The notes under the pieces: model-generated
What the model saw: the letters and a program-made list of their open reading frames with translations, nothing else
Databases searched by the model: none
What the model was told of the DNA's origin: nothing
Part shown: in pieces, positions 1 to 9,874 of the stretch
How the letters are laid out: the number at the start of each line of letters is the position of its first letter
Position numbering within the stretch: position 1 is the stretch's first letter
Translations under genes and position numbers: made by a program
Assembly: GCF_003627155.1 (NCBI RefSeq)
Contig: NZ_CP032621.1
Span: 806,001-870,000, forward strand
Source of the DNA: Streptococcus gwangjuense
GTDB taxonomy: Bacteria > Bacillota > Bacilli > Lactobacillales > Streptococcaceae
DNA: 64,000 nucleotides
Direction: 5' to 3'

Positions 1-608
1 AACTCTTTGATAGTAAATCATCAGATGAAGTTTACAATATGTCGACAGATATCTTTGTCGTTGATACACCGTGGTTGATTGAACGCTTGGAAGAAGAGGC
101 TAAGAAAGAACATCCAGAGAAGTTGCGCTATGTTTTACGTGATTTAGCTGCCAAAGAAGGAGCTTTTGCCTACGAGTACACAGGTTATCTGGCAAATATT
201 CATTCTGTAGAGTCTTATTACAAAGCTAACAAAGATATGCTTGAATCACAAAAATTCTACTCTCTCTTCTCACCAAACCAAAAGATTTATACAAAGGTCA
301 AAAACGAAGAGCCAACTTATTATGCTAATACATCTAAGGTAAGCACTTCTCAGTTTGCCTCTGGTAGTATTATTGAAGGTCAAGTGGCTAATTCTGTTTT
401 ATCACGTAATATTCATGTGCATAAGGATAGCTTGGTTAAAGATAGCATCTTATTCCCTCGTGTTGTTATTGGAGAAGGTGCTCAGGTAGAATATGCTATC
501 TTGGACAAGGGTGTTGAAGTTGCGGATGGCGTTGTGATTCGAGGAACTGCAGAACATCCAGTCGTCGTTAAGAAAGGTAGCAAAGTAACAGAGGATATTC
601 ATTCATGA
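1..608 (+). CDS. glgD: GlgD, glucose-1-phosphate adenylyltransferase regulatory subunit (C-terminal part)
   Basis: The frame is open to the left window edge, so this is the C-terminal half of a longer protein; the first ATG (39) is internal. It ends in hexapeptide-type repeats ([28 protein letters not shown]) that form the left-handed beta-helix of ADP-glucose pyrophosphorylases. In Firmicutes GlgD pairs with GlgC to make ADP-glucose for glycogen synthesis. The stop overlaps the start of glgA by 4 bases (ATGA), which indicates translational coupling. GlgD rather than GlgC is preferred from the position just before glgA and the family look of the sequence; the N-terminal half that would settle it is outside the window. 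Confidence 0.88.
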   Translation, partial: LFDSKSSDEVYNMSTDIFVVDTPWLIERLEEEAKKEHPEKLRYVLRDLAAKEGAFAYEYTGYLANIHSVESYYKANKDMLESQKFYSLFSPNQKIYTKVKNEEPTYYANTSKVSTSQFASGSIIEGQVANSVLSRNIHVHKDSLVKDSILFPRVVIGEGAQVEYAILDKGVEVADGVVIRGTAEHPVVVKKGSKVTEDIHS

Positions 609-2038
609 AAATTTTATTTGTAGCAGCTGAGGGTGCACCCTTTTCAAAAACAGGTGGTTTGGGAGACGTCATTGGCGCTCTTCCTAAATCACTAGTAAAA
701 GCGGGACATGAAGTTGCCGTAATTTTACCCTACTATGACATGGTAGAGGCTAAATTTGGAAATCAGATTGAAGATGTTCTTCATTTTGAGGTGAGTGTTG
801 GTTGGCGCAGACAGTATTGTGGAATTAAGAAAACAGTATTAAATGGTGTAACCTTCTACTTCATTGACAACCAATATTATTTCTTCCGCGGTCATGTTTA
901 CGGTGATTTTGATGACGGAGAACGCTTTGCTTTCTTCCAACTTGCTGCCATTGAGGCCATGGAAAGAATTGACTTTATCCCTGACCTTCTCCATGTTCAT
1001 GACTACCATACAGCTATGATTCCTTTCTTGTTAAAGGAAAAATACCGTTGGATTCAAGCCTATCAAGGTATTAAAACTGTTTTAACCATTCATAATTTGG
1101 AATTCCAAGGACAATTCTCAGAAGGAATGTTATGGGATTTGTTTGGAGTTGGCTTTGAACGTTATGCAGATGGGACCCTTCGCTGGAACAACTGTCTGAA
1201 CTGGATGAAGGCTGGTATTCTTTACGCAGACCGTGTATCAACTGTTTCACCTAGTTATGCTCATGAAATTATGACTAGCCAATTCGGATGTAACTTGGAT
1301 CAGATTCTTAGGATGGAGTCTGGTAAAGTTTCTGGTATCGTGAATGGAATTGATGCTGACCTTTATAATCCTCAGACGGATGCCCTTTTAGACTATCATT
1401 TCAATCAGGAAGATTTGTCTGGAAAAGCCCAGAATAAGGCAAAATTACAAGAGAGAGTTGGCTTGCCAGTTAGAGCTGACGTTCCACTGGTGGGAATTGT
1501 TTCTCGTTTGACACGCCAAAAAGGTTTTGATGTGGTGGTCGAAAGTCTTCACCATATCTTGCAAAATGATGTTCAGATTGTTCTTTTGGGAACTGGAGAT
1601 CCAGCCTTTGAGGGTGCTTTCTCATGGTTTGCTCAAATCTATCCAGATAAGCTATCAGCAAATATCACTTTTGATGTCAAACTAGCTCAAGAAATCTACG
1701 CTGCTTGTGACCTCTTTCTCATGCCAAGTCGTTTTGAACCATGTGGCTTGTCTCAAATGATGGCTATGCGTTACGGAACCTTGCCATTGGTTCATGAAGT
1801 TGGTGGTTTACGAGATACCGTTCGCGCTTTCAATCCAATCGAAGGAAGCGGTACTGGTTTTAGCTTTGACAATCTATCACCTTATTGGTTAAATTGGACT
1901 TTCCAAACAGCTTTGGACTTGTATAGAAACCATCCAGACATTTGGAGAAACCTACAAAAACAAGCTATGGAGTGTGACTTCTCATGGGATACAGCCTGCA
2001 AGTCATACCTTGACTTGTACCATAGTTTAGTTAATTAA
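605..2038 (+). CDS. glgA: Glycogen synthase (ADP-glucose, GT5)
   Basis: 477 aa, the usual length for bacterial GlgA. It transfers glucose from ADP-glucose to growing alpha-1,4-glucan in the cytoplasm. The N-terminal KTGGLGDV motif (residues 15-22) is the ADP-glucose-binding lysine/glycine loop. The C-terminal Rossmann domain carries [10 protein letters not shown], with E378 in the position of the conserved retaining-GT glutamate, followed by [11 protein letters not shown]. It starts inside the end of glgD (4-base overlap) and is followed within 10 bases by an intrinsic terminator, so it is the last gene of the glg operon. Confidence 0.97.
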   Translation: MKILFVAAEGAPFSKTGGLGDVIGALPKSLVKAGHEVAVILPYYDMVEAKFGNQIEDVLHFEVSVGWRRQYCGIKKTVLNGVTFYFIDNQYYFFRGHVYGDFDDGERFAFFQLAAIEAMERIDFIPDLLHVHDYHTAMIPFLLKEKYRWIQAYQGIKTVLTIHNLEFQGQFSEGMLWDLFGVGFERYADGTLRWNNCLNWMKAGILYADRVSTVSPSYAHEIMTSQFGCNLDQILRMESGKVSGIVNGIDADLYNPQTDALLDYHFNQEDLSGKAQNKAKLQERVGLPVRADVPLVGIVSRLTRQKGFDVVVESLHHILQNDVQIVLLGTGDPAFEGAFSWFAQIYPDKLSANITFDVKLAQEIYAACDLFLMPSRFEPCGLSQMMAMRYGTLPLVHEVGGLRDTVRAFNPIEGSGTGFSFDNLSPYWLNWTFQTALDLYRNHPDIWRNLQKQAMECDFSWDTACKSYLDLYHSLVN

Positions 2039-2044
2039 TAGATA

Positions 2045-2073
2045 AAATCGTATGATGACTTCATACGATTTTT
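2045..2073 (+). terminator. Intrinsic terminator of the glg operon
   Basis: An 11-bp perfect stem (AAATCGTATGA / TCATACGATTT) with a 5-nt loop runs into TTTTT, 7 bases after the glgA stop. Confidence 0.9.
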
Positions 2074-2096
2074 GGGCTGTTTAGAGAGGAGAACTG

Positions 2097-2741
2097 ATGT
2101 CTCAAGTAAAAGGTTTGTGTGTTATGGATGTTGATGGAACCTTAATCCTAGAAGAAGTAATTGATCTTTTGGGAAGAGAGGCAGGCTGTGAGGAGGAAAT
2201 TTCGCAGATTACAAGTCGGGCAATGAGAGGAGAGTTAGACTTTGAAAGCAGTTTAAGAAAAAGAGTGTCCTTCTTGGAAGGCCTTCCTATTTCGGTATTT
2301 GATAAAGTCTTCAATTCTATTCATCTAACGCCAAATGTTCAAGAATTTATCTCTATTCTCCAAAAGAATGGCATCCCAGTTGGTCTGGTGTCCGGTGGAT
2401 TTACACCAATAGTTGCGAGATTAGCGAAATCACTTGGTATTGCCTATTTCTCTGCCAACCAACTTGAAGATAAAGACGGTCATTTAACAGGAAAATTGAT
2501 TGGACAAATTATCAGTCCCCAGGTCAAAGAAGAGACTCTGGAACAATGGAGAGAGGAACTAAAACTTTCTAAAGATAGAACGGTTGCAATCGGTGATGGG
2601 GCTAATGATTTATTAATGTTGAAGTCAGCGGGACTTGGAATCGCCTTTTGTGCCAAAGAAGTGCTCAAAAAAGAAATACCGAATCATGTTGACAAGAGGG
2701 ATTTTTTAGAAGTTCTTCCTTTGATTGATTTTTTAGAATGA
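2097..2741 (+). CDS. serB: SerB-like HAD phosphatase (phosphoserine phosphatase)
   Basis: 214 aa, the size of a compact SerB. HAD motif I MDVDGT (D11 nucleophile, D13), motif II VSGG and motif [15 protein letters not shown] are all present; the GDGAND form and the cap sequence fit the phosphoserine phosphatase branch. Expected reaction: O-phosphoserine to serine plus phosphate, the last step of serine synthesis. RBS GAGAGGAG lies upstream of ATG 2097. The TGA stop overlaps the next ATG (ATGA), coupling it to a glycerate kinase gene, so both products touch the 3-phosphoglycerate/serine branch. No regulatory ACT domain is visible. Confidence 0.85.
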   Translation: MSQVKGLCVMDVDGTLILEEVIDLLGREAGCEEEISQITSRAMRGELDFESSLRKRVSFLEGLPISVFDKVFNSIHLTPNVQEFISILQKNGIPVGLVSGGFTPIVARLAKSLGIAYFSANQLEDKDGHLTGKLIGQIISPQVKEETLEQWREELKLSKDRTVAIGDGANDLLMLKSAGLGIAFCAKEVLKKEIPNHVDKRDFLEVLPLIDFLE

Positions 2742-3861
2742 TGGAAAGTATGAAGATTATAATTGCACCAGATTCATTTAAGGAAAGCTTGAGCGCTGAA
2801 GAGGTGGCTGAAGCTATTAAAAGAGGCTTCCAACAATCGATAGCAGATATAGAATGTTTTCTCTGCCCTGTTGGTGATGGTGGCGAAGGTACAGTAGATG
2901 CTATTCGGCATTCTATTGACCTTGAAGAAAAATGGATCAAAGTGACAGGACCTTTTGGACAAAAAGAAGCCATGCGCTATTTTCAAAAAGGGGGACTGGC
3001 GCTATTTGAAGTTGCCGACTTGGTTGGCCTTGGAAAGATTCCGCTAGAGAAACGAAATCCACTTCAAATCCAAACTTGTGGTATTGGAGAGTTGATTCGT
3101 CATCTCATTGCTCAAGGGATTAAAGATATCTATATCGGCGTTGGTGGCACGTCCAGTAATGATGGAGGTATTGGGATTGCTGCTGGTTTAGGTTATCGAT
3201 TTTATGATAGGGATGGAAATGTCTTGCCTGCATGCGGTCACTTACTAAACTTAGCTTCTGTTTCAACAGAAAATCTCTATGAAATTCCTGAAGGTGTTCA
3301 AATTCATATTTTAGCAGATGTCGTGAGTCCCTTATGTGGTCCTCAAGGTGCGACTTACACTTTTGGCAAACAAAAAGGCCTACAACCTACTATGTTTGCA
3401 GTCGTAGATCAGGCAATCCAAGATTTTTATAAAAAAGTTTCACCAGCAACATTGCAAATTAAAGGAGCAGGAGCTGGTGGAGGCATTGCTGCTGGTTTGT
3501 GTGCCTTTACTCAGGCAAATATCGTGTCGGGAATTGATACCTGCTTGAACCTGATCAACTTTGATAAGAAAGTTTCAGATGCTGACTTGGTTATTGTTGG
3601 AGAAGGAAGACTAGATTGTCAAAGCTTTGCTGGGAAAGCGCCTATATGTGTTGCAAAAAAAACCCTGTCGGAGTTCCTGTTATTGCTATTTGCGGTAGTC
3701 TTGCTGAGGATTTACCTTCCCTACCATTTGAAAATATTCAAGCTGCCTTTTCTATTTTGGAGAAAAGTGAACCTCTAGAAGATAGTTTGAAAAATGCCAG
3801 TCTCTATTTGGAGCACACGGCTGCCAATATCGGGCATTTATTAAATATGCGCATGATTTAG
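2738..3861 (+). pseudogene. glxK: Glycerate kinase, reading frame broken at an A8 run
   Basis: The N-terminal part ([12 protein letters not shown] from residue 7; [15 protein letters not shown] in the middle) is a clear GlxK-type glycerate kinase (glycerate plus ATP to phosphoglycerate). The upstream frame runs to 3778, but after [11 protein letters not shown] it turns into unlikely hydrophobic sequence. The expected C-terminus ([12 protein letters not shown] through to the stop at 3861) is in the -1 frame. The frames meet at eight A's (3655-3662), so one missing A explains the break. The run, read gcA AAA AAA, is also a textbook -1 slippery heptamer, so programmed or slippage-based rescue is possible. 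Restored length is about 374 aa, normal for the family. ATG 2738 overlaps serB; ATG 2750 is an alternative start. Confidence 0.75.
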
Positions 3862-4304
3862 CCAAACCATTTCTTCCATAAGGATGTTTTGGCTGGTTCT
3901 TCCTTTTTAACTTCCCAAAGTTTTGCAAAAGCAAGTCGAAGGTTCTTTTCTTCTACTTGAACTGGTGCATTACTATGAATAATCAGGCCAAAAGGAGAAG
4001 AAGTATGCTCTTCTGATACAATGGTAGCTTGACTATCAGTTTCTTTAGCTTCCTTTAAGTAGAAAACTTGCTTGTCAAATTCGATAGTTGGAGAAATCTT
4101 TACAAATAGTGGCTCTGCTTTTTCCTGAAGGTTTTCTAAAATAGATAAAAAACCTTTTTCTAACTGAGGGCTATTTGCTGTGTCAATATCTGCATACCCA
4201 AGAACTCTTTCCTCAAAGGTACCAAGATAGCGTCTTTGCTCATCTGGATTTAATTTTGCTCCACCATGAGCTTTTTCAAGTAATTGTTTTGATAAATCTG
4301 TCAT
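3858..4304 (-). CDS. YueI-like protein (DUF1694)
   Basis: 148 aa, similar to the YueI/DUF1694 family of small cytoplasmic Firmicute proteins of unknown function; the motif [15 protein letters not shown] near residues 20-34 is the family hallmark. It is convergent with glycerate kinase, overlapping by 4 bases, and divergent from eno. No Shine-Dalgarno sequence precedes the ATG; instead an extended -10 box sits 6 bases upstream, which suggests a leaderless transcript. No biochemical role can be read from the sequence. Confidence 0.8.
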   Translation of the reverse strand: MTDLSKQLLEKAHGGAKLNPDEQRRYLGTFEERVLGYADIDTANSPQLEKGFLSILENLQEKAEPLFVKISPTIEFDKQVFYLKEAKETDSQATIVSEEHTSSPFGLIIHSNAPVQVEEKNLRLAFAKLWEVKKEEPAKTSLWKKWFG

Positions 4305-4310
4305 GAAAAC

Positions 4311-4319
4311 AGTATATCA
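4311..4319 (-). promoter_or_regulatory. Extended -10 promoter of the DUF1694 gene, possibly leaderless
   Basis: On the minus strand TGATATACT (TG, one base, TATACT) ends 6 bases before the ATG at 4304, which places the expected +1 at or next to the start codon. No AGGAGG-like site lies between. Confidence 0.6.
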
Positions 4320-4400
4320 TAAAAGTTAGAATAAAACAGACAAAAGAAAGCGATTACTTTATAAAGTTAAGGAAAATTTGCACAAAGATAACGTTTTTTC

Positions 4401-4429
4401 TTGAAAAAGGAGGGCTTTTAAGGTATTAT
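4401..4429 (+). promoter_or_regulatory. eno promoter
   Basis: TTGAAA (4401-4406), a 17-base spacer and TATTAT (4424-4429), followed by a short leader and a strong AAGGAGA RBS at 4454-4460 for the ATG at 4468. Confidence 0.85.
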
Positions 4430-4464
4430 AGAGGTGTAAAAAAATTAACTCATAAGGAGAGTAA

Positions 4465-5773
<1,309 letters not shown>

Positions 5774-5810
5774 CTCTTTATGAGATGAGGGGCTATAAAG
5801 CCTTTGAAAT

Positions 5811-5844
5811 AAGCACTTTGGGGCGCTTTCCCTTAGTGCTTTTT
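5811..5844 (+). terminator. Terminator behind eno supplied by island 1
   Basis: AAGCACT / AGTGCTT stem extended by GGG / CCC, with a T run at 5840-5844. It lies inside island 1, so it would replace the presumed native eno terminator now found at about 14295. Confidence 0.7.
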
Positions 5845-5925
5845 ATAATTTAATACCCTTTTTACTACCCCTACTAATTTTTGGTATAGTAAGAGGGTAG
5901 CCCGGAAATGGGTCACCCTTATTTT

Positions 5926-7089
5926 TTATAAATTGCTGATAGCTGTTTCATAATTTGAGACGGCTTTTTTTGCATTCTCTTGGTTAGTATGCCAGTAAGT
6001 ATTTTCAGTGATCATTAAATTAGAGTGTCCCAGTCTGTACTGAACATCTTTAGGGCTAGCTTGAGCGTAGAGCATCATAGTAGTATGTGTATGGCGGAAA
6101 CCATGAAATGATACGTTAGTTACTCCTGCAGCATCAAAATGCTTATTTAGGCGTTTGCGTAAGTTACAAGCATAAGCATATTTTTCTGTAAATACAGAGA
6201 ATACAACCGTTTCAGATCTGCCTAATTTCCAAGACTGAATTTGTTGACGGTTTTTGTATTGTTTCAGTAAAAATAATGTGGCTTTGTCTATTGGTATATC
6301 TCGATAACCAGCGCTTGATTTAGGTGAATTTATTTCCTGATAGCGGTTTAGTGTCTTATTGATGCTGATAACACCGCTTTCTAGGTCAATATCAGACCAT
6401 TCAAGAGCTAGAGCCTCACTAATACGGCAACCAGTGGCCAATAAAGTCTTATACAGAACAACATCAAATAAGTTCTCATAATTTGATTGATCCAGAGCAT
6501 CTAAATAATCAAGAAACTGTTTTAATTCTTTGTTGTCTAAGTATTTGACAGCAGCCTTTTCTTTCTGCTGTTTGCGTGGAACGATGACATCATTAGCTGG
6601 GTTGTATTGTATTACCTGGATAGCTACGCCATATTTCAAAATACGCTTATTCATGTTATGGAGCAAAGAGTAGTTAGCAAATGCTCCTTTTTCGCCTTTA
6701 TTTGACTTGTCAGCCCATTTATTTACTTGCTGTTGAAGAATAGGCGTAGTGAGTTTAGAAAGCTTGTAATCGCCAAATACGGGCAATAAATGCACTCTAA
6801 CCAATCCATCCATAGATTGTCGAGTATTTGGCTTAACTGTATTCTTGTAACTATCCCACCAAACTTTTACAAGCTCATTATATGTTGTAATTGTCGGCTT
6901 GTCTTTAACTGTATAGCCATTAGCAGCAAAAGTATTGATCGCATCACGCGCTTTTACTTTAACGCCCTTTTTAGTGGTTGCTGTAACAGTTGTACGGGCT
7001 TTTTTGCCCGTTAGTTGGTCAACGCCTAGATAAACACTAGCATAATAAACTCTTTGGCCATTCTTTTTGATTTTCTCTTTGATATTCAT
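5926..7089 (-). CDS. int: Tyrosine integrase of island 1
   Basis: 387 aa. N-terminal arm-binding domain (about 1-60), SAM-like core-binding domain (about 65-160) and catalytic domain (about 180-375). Catalytic residues are visible: R222 in ATGCRISEAL, K257, H329 and R332 in HGFRHTHTT, H355 in RLGHSN and Y365 in ENTYWH. The set is complete, so the enzyme should be active. It lies directly beside the left att repeat and is transcribed toward it, as is usual for satellites and temperate phages. It should catalyse site-specific integration into, and with an excisionase excision from, the eno 3' end. Confidence 0.95.
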   Translation of the reverse strand: MNIKEKIKKNGQRVYYASVYLGVDQLTGKKARTTVTATTKKGVKVKARDAINTFAANGYTVKDKPTITTYNELVKVWWDSYKNTVKPNTRQSMDGLVRVHLLPVFGDYKLSKLTTPILQQQVNKWADKSNKGEKGAFANYSLLHNMNKRILKYGVAIQVIQYNPANDVIVPRKQQKEKAAVKYLDNKELKQFLDYLDALDQSNYENLFDVVLYKTLLATGCRISEALALEWSDIDLESGVISINKTLNRYQEINSPKSSAGYRDIPIDKATLFLLKQYKNRQQIQSWKLGRSETVVFSVFTEKYAYACNLRKRLNKHFDAAGVTNVSFHGFRHTHTTMMLYAQASPKDVQYRLGHSNLMITENTYWHTNQENAKKAVSNYETAISNL

Positions 7090-7116
7090 GTATTTGTACC
7101 TTTCTTTCCATCAGCA

Positions 7117-7146
7117 GGCAAGGCGCGTGATTTTGTTAGGTATTTA
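7117..7146 (+). repeat. 30-bp direct repeat, copy A, with a Chi-type GCGCGTG
   Basis: Matches 29 of 30 bases with 8131-8160. The core AAGGCGCGTG contains GCGCGTG, the lactococcal Chi sequence recognised by RexAB-type enzymes. This copy lies between the int start and the repressor gene. Confidence 0.8.
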
Positions 7147-7180
7147 TACACGAGTAACTGTTATTATTCGATAATTGGCT

Positions 7181-7714
7181 TTATTGCTTATTTTCAAAGT
7201 AGTTTTTGAATTGTTCAAATTCATGTTTCATTGTAATGTTTTGAATTTGAATATCTTTTAATTTTAGAAGTGCTTCTGATGAGGTTTCTAATTTGCTTAT
7301 TTCACCAGCTAAAGCTATTAAGAGTTCACTTATTTTTTCAAAAGAGAACTGTTTTTCTGGATTAAGTGCTTTTACAACATTATCCAACTGATTGTTTACC
7401 TCTATCACAGCAGATTTGTAGAGCTCCAAGTAATGTTCATACTGCTCATCAGTTCTTTGTATGACAGTCGGTAACGTTTCATATAGTGCGCTATTTATTT
7501 CTTTTTCATAGCCTAGAAGATATGGGACAGTTACACCGAAATAATCTGCTAGAAGTTGGGCTTTGTCAGCTTTGGGAACTCTTTCGCCGTTTTCCCAGCG
7601 TAAAATTGTTAATTTAGTAACACCAATAATTGATGCTAGCTCTTCTTGTGTGAGCTTCTTCTCTTTTCTTAAAGTTTTGATATTGGTACTATTTGTGACT
7701 TTTAATTCACCCAT
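7181..7714 (-). CDS. Island 1 master repressor (HTH_3, Stl/cI position)
   Basis: 177 aa. An Xre/HTH_3 domain occupies residues 9-65 (LRKEKKLTQEELASIIGVT through VPYLLGYE). The remaining 110 residues are helical and lack the Ser/Lys peptidase motif of LexA/cI-type repressors, so self-cleavage in the SOS response is unlikely. In this position PICIs carry Stl-type repressors that are lifted by binding a helper-phage protein. It diverges from a rightward promoter with palindromic operators. Confidence 0.85.
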   Translation of the reverse strand: MGELKVTNSTNIKTLRKEKKLTQEELASIIGVTKLTILRWENGERVPKADKAQLLADYFGVTVPYLLGYEKEINSALYETLPTVIQRTDEQYEHYLELYKSAVIEVNNQLDNVVKALNPEKQFSFEKISELLIALAGEISKLETSSEALLKLKDIQIQNITMKHEFEQFKNYFENKQ

Positions 7715-7792
7715 TATATGACCTCCGTTTCAATAAGATTATAACATAAAATCTAAAAATGTAGCCAAAAATATATTTTTTTATTAAAACAC

Positions 7793-7850
7793 TTGACAAA
7801 GTAACCGTTTAGATATAAAATAACCTTGTAATTAAATATCCGTTCGGATA
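7793..7850 (+). promoter_or_regulatory. Rightward promoter of island 1 with two operator-like sites
   Basis: TTGACA (7793-7798), a 17-base spacer and TAAAAT (7816-7821). The spacer contains TAACCGTTTAGATA (7802-7815), and a perfect version TATCCGTTCGGATA lies downstream at 7837-7850, 35 bp apart centre to centre. They are the likely operators for the divergent repressor and/or Cro. Confidence 0.8.
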
Positions 7851-7871
7851 CAAAAAGAGAGGAGGAAATAC

Positions 7872-8057
7872 ATGATTATCACTGAAAATCAAGCTAAAGC
7901 TGTGCGTCGTAAGCAAGCAGATAGCATGTTGACAGCTAAAGCGGCAGCACAGGCTATTGGTATTAACCCAATCACTTATAAAAAAGTGGTACAGGGTGGA
8001 ACAGTTAAGAAAACGGTTTATACGAAAGTCATGGAATGGCTAGCAAAAGGCTATTAA
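7872..8057 (+). CDS. Small HTH protein, Cro-like
   Basis: 61 aa, basic. Residues 20-60 (MLTAKAAAQAIGINPITYKKVVQGG) read as a compact helix-turn-helix. First gene right of the promoter, with RBS GGAGGAAA 5 bases before the ATG. The position opposite the repressor indicates a Cro/Str-type switch regulator; an excisionase is the less likely alternative. Confidence 0.7.
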   Translation: MIITENQAKAVRRKQADSMLTAKAAAQAIGINPITYKKVVQGGTVKKTVYTKVMEWLAKGY

Positions 8058-8067
8058 GATACAAAAA

Positions 8068-8103
8068 AGCCGTGTACAGGCGACCAAACCAACGTACACG
8101 GCT
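8068..8103 (-). terminator. 10-bp hairpin with U-run on the minus strand
   Basis: AGCCGTGTAC (8068-8077) pairs perfectly with GTACACGGCT (8094-8103). On the minus strand the stem runs into TTTTTT, as for an intrinsic terminator; on the plus strand there is only a hairpin behind the Cro-like gene. It may shield the repressor/int side from readthrough. Confidence 0.5.
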
Positions 8104-8130
8104 AAGGAAAAATAACAAAACTCAAGCAAA

Positions 8131-8160
8131 GGCAAGGCGCGTGGTTTTGTTAGGTATTTA
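8131..8160 (+). repeat. 30-bp direct repeat, copy B, with a Chi-type GCGCGTG
   Basis: Second copy of the repeat at 7117-7146 in the same orientation. It lies in the noncoding stretch between the Cro-like gene and the next small gene. Confidence 0.8.
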
Positions 8161-8239
8161 GTAAGGGAGAGAAAAACAATCCTCCCCTTATCAAATATTT
8201 CTATTCTAATTTTACCAAAAATAAAGGAAAAAATCAAAA

Positions 8240-8512
8240 ATGACATTGAGTACACAAAACATCAAGCGACAAGGCAACAAAATAGCTAAGTTACTCCCAC
8301 ATATTGAAATTATTCAACAGCTAAGTAAAGCTTTATTACTTGCTGATAATTCTGGAGCAGATAGCACAGTTTTACACCATCAAATGAAACAAGCATTTAG
8401 CGTTATTTTTGAAATGACAGATCAAGCATATCAAGAATTAGACCAGATCGCTTGTAAGTTGATAAATTGTGATGATAAAGAATTGGAGGTTATTACACAA
8501 CATGAACGATAA
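8240..8512 (+). CDS. Small island 1 protein, unknown function
   Basis: 90 aa, helical, soluble, with no motif I recognise. Weak RBS (AAGGAAA) before the ATG. It opens a tightly packed run of small early genes and overlaps the next start by 11 bases. Short helical proteins here in satellites often act on replication or on the helper phage, but nothing in this sequence identifies a role. Confidence 0.6.
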   Translation: MTLSTQNIKRQGNKIAKLLPHIEIIQQLSKALLLADNSGADSTVLHHQMKQAFSVIFEMTDQAYQELDQIACKLINCDDKELEVITQHER

Positions 8513-8705
8513 GATTTTAAGTAGCTATGAATTGCTATGTACTGAGCTAGAAAGTGTAATTAGCACTTTAGAGATATCTATTACTGATATTGACCAAGAC
8601 AAAACAACAGATCTTGTAACGGTAGCAATCAATGGGCTAAAGTATCTTGTTTTAGAACATACAGAATTATCAGATAGATTTTTCAAGGAGTTTAGCAATG
8701 AATGA
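8502..8705 (+). CDS. Small acidic helical protein of island 1
   Basis: 67 aa from ATG 8502 (MNDKILSSYELL). This start is chosen because GGAGGT lies at 8485-8490; an upstream in-frame ATG at 8469 would overlap the preceding gene more and lacks an RBS. Acidic, probably two or three helices, no known domain. Overlaps its neighbours by 11 and 8 bases, so it is translationally coupled. Confidence 0.6.
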   Translation: MNDKILSSYELLCTELESVISTLEISITDIDQDKTTDLVTVAINGLKYLVLEHTELSDRFFKEFSNE

Positions 8706-8901
8706 ATTAAATCTAACACCAACACAAAGTATTATCTTAATTATTATATGCTTGTTTATTCTAGTCCTATTATGGCGTTATGAAAGCTATATAGAGCTTG
8801 ATATTACTCCCAAAATTGATAAAGTGGAGGGAAACACCGCAGACCATGTAAAAGAGCGCTACGGGGCATATATTTCGTTCTCAAACAAGGATTACAATTA
8901 G
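8698..8901 (+). CDS. Small membrane protein, paralogue of the gene at 9585
   Basis: 67 aa. After MNELNLTPTQ there is one transmembrane helix (about 11-27, SIILIIICLFILVLLW), then a charged cytoplasmic tail. The first ten residues and the layout match the 71-aa protein at 9585 (MNELDLTNTQ), so the two are diverged duplicates. RBS AAGGAG lies upstream. Function unknown. Confidence 0.65.
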   Translation: MNELNLTPTQSIILIIICLFILVLLWRYESYIELDITPKIDKVEGNTADHVKERYGAYISFSNKDYN

Positions 8902-8910
8902 GAGGGGAGT

Positions 8911-9177
8911 ATGGCGACATTTTCAGTTGAATTTGAACAGGACTTATTAGATAGAGTTGATAGACTAGCACAACAAAAGCTGGAGCTAGAGAAGAAGTTA
9001 CAAAAGAAAACAGGTTTAATCACTGCTAAGGAACTCAAAGATGAGCTAGATATTTCTGGGACAACATTAAAAAATTGGATAGATATTGGGCTTGTATCGT
9101 ATCAATCCCCTTTTGAAAGCAGCAAGAAACTTTATTTTAAGGTTTCTGATGTGATTAACTTTCTTACTGTACGCTAG
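8911..9177 (+). CDS. Helix-turn-helix protein, excisionase-like
   Basis: 88 aa. An N-terminal coiled coil (about 5-32) is followed by a winged-helix-like HTH (about 36-85: LITAKELKDELDISGTTLKN through VSDVINFL). This arrangement is common in small excisionase/MerR-like proteins, and the element needs a recombination directionality factor. Strong RBS GGAGGGGAG. Xis is a reasonable but unproven call; a regulator is the alternative. Confidence 0.6.
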   Translation: MATFSVEFEQDLLDRVDRLAQQKLELEKKLQKKTGLITAKELKDELDISGTTLKNWIDIGLVSYQSPFESSKKLYFKVSDVINFLTVR

Positions 9178-9187
9178 GAGGTCTATT

Positions 9188-9346
9188 TTGAAAGTGGTTG
9201 TTATTGATGGTGATGGATGGAGAGGTAGAGCCCATTACTCACCTAATTTAGATGTGGTATTTATCAGTGATAAAGTACCAGGAAACATGCGCGATGAATT
9301 GATTGAACGTGTAACAAAATTAAATCATAGAACAATTTGGAGGTGA
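9188..9346 (+). CDS. 52-aa small protein, TTG start
   Basis: The ORF starts at TTG 9188, five bases after a perfect AGGAGGT (9176-9182) that overlaps the upstream stop, and ends at TGA 9346. The product begins MKVVVIDGDGWRG and contains DVVFISDKV and MRDELIERVTKL. The strong RBS and tight packing support it; there is no recognisable family. Confidence 0.6.
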   Translation: MKVVVIDGDGWRGRAHYSPNLDVVFISDKVPGNMRDELIERVTKLNHRTIWR

Positions 9347-9352
9347 AACCGA

Positions 9353-9562
9353 ATGGTAAAAGAACATTATACCGTAACTCATACGATGGCCGACGGGACA
9401 AAAAGAGATAGTATTGATGGATATGTTATCCCTGACGATAACCCAGTATATGCACTTTTTAGAAAAGTAAATGAGCGTAGAATGGAGGAGATGCGAAAAA
9501 ATGGTAACCAGTCTGCAACCATTGATATACCAAAAGGGTGCATAGGAGAGGTAATCTTATAG
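9353..9562 (+). CDS. Small island 1 protein, unknown function
   Basis: 69 aa, soluble and mixed-charge. RBS GGAGG overlaps the end of the upstream gene. Nothing recognisable beyond its place in the early gene run. Confidence 0.55.
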   Translation: MVKEHYTVTHTMADGTKRDSIDGYVIPDDNPVYALFRKVNERRMEEMRKNGNQSATIDIPKGCIGEVIL

Positions 9563-9584
9563 AGCAGTTTGAGGAGGCAATGAA

Positions 9585-9800
9585 ATGAATGAGTTAGATT
9601 TAACCAATACACAGGCGGTTATCTTTTCCGTGGTATTGATTGGCTTGCTGCTTTATCTAAACCACCGAGACCGCCAAAAAAGCGCCCAATTTGAGCGAGA
9701 AAGCAAACAGATGATAGAAACACCTAGCGAGGATTTAAGCCCTGATTATGGGCGATATATTCAGCTTACAGGGATCAATGTATGGGGAGGAATTGAATGA
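9585..9800 (+). CDS. Small membrane protein, paralogue of the gene at 8698
   Basis: 71 aa. MNELDLTNTQ is followed by one transmembrane helix (about 11-26, AVIFSVVLIGLLLYLN) and a charged tail. Shares its N-terminal decapeptide pattern with the 67-aa protein at 8698. RBS GAGGAGG. Its stop overlaps the next ATG (ATGA). Confidence 0.65.
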   Translation: MNELDLTNTQAVIFSVVLIGLLLYLNHRDRQKSAQFERESKQMIETPSEDLSPDYGRYIQLTGINVWGGIE

Positions 9801-9859
9801 GTTTAGCAAGTAGTCGTAAGAGAGTATTAAAACTAATCAAGTTAGAGAATTATAAATAA
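9797..9859 (+). CDS. 20-residue peptide ORF, coupled
   Basis: ATG 9797 overlaps the upstream stop as ATGA, is preceded by GGGGAGG, and encodes a basic peptide MSLASSRKRVLKLIKLENYK. The gene packing supports translation; the length makes it uncertain. Confidence 0.3.
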   Translation: MSLASSRKRVLKLIKLENYK

Positions 9860-9874
9860 TCAAAGGAGGGAACA

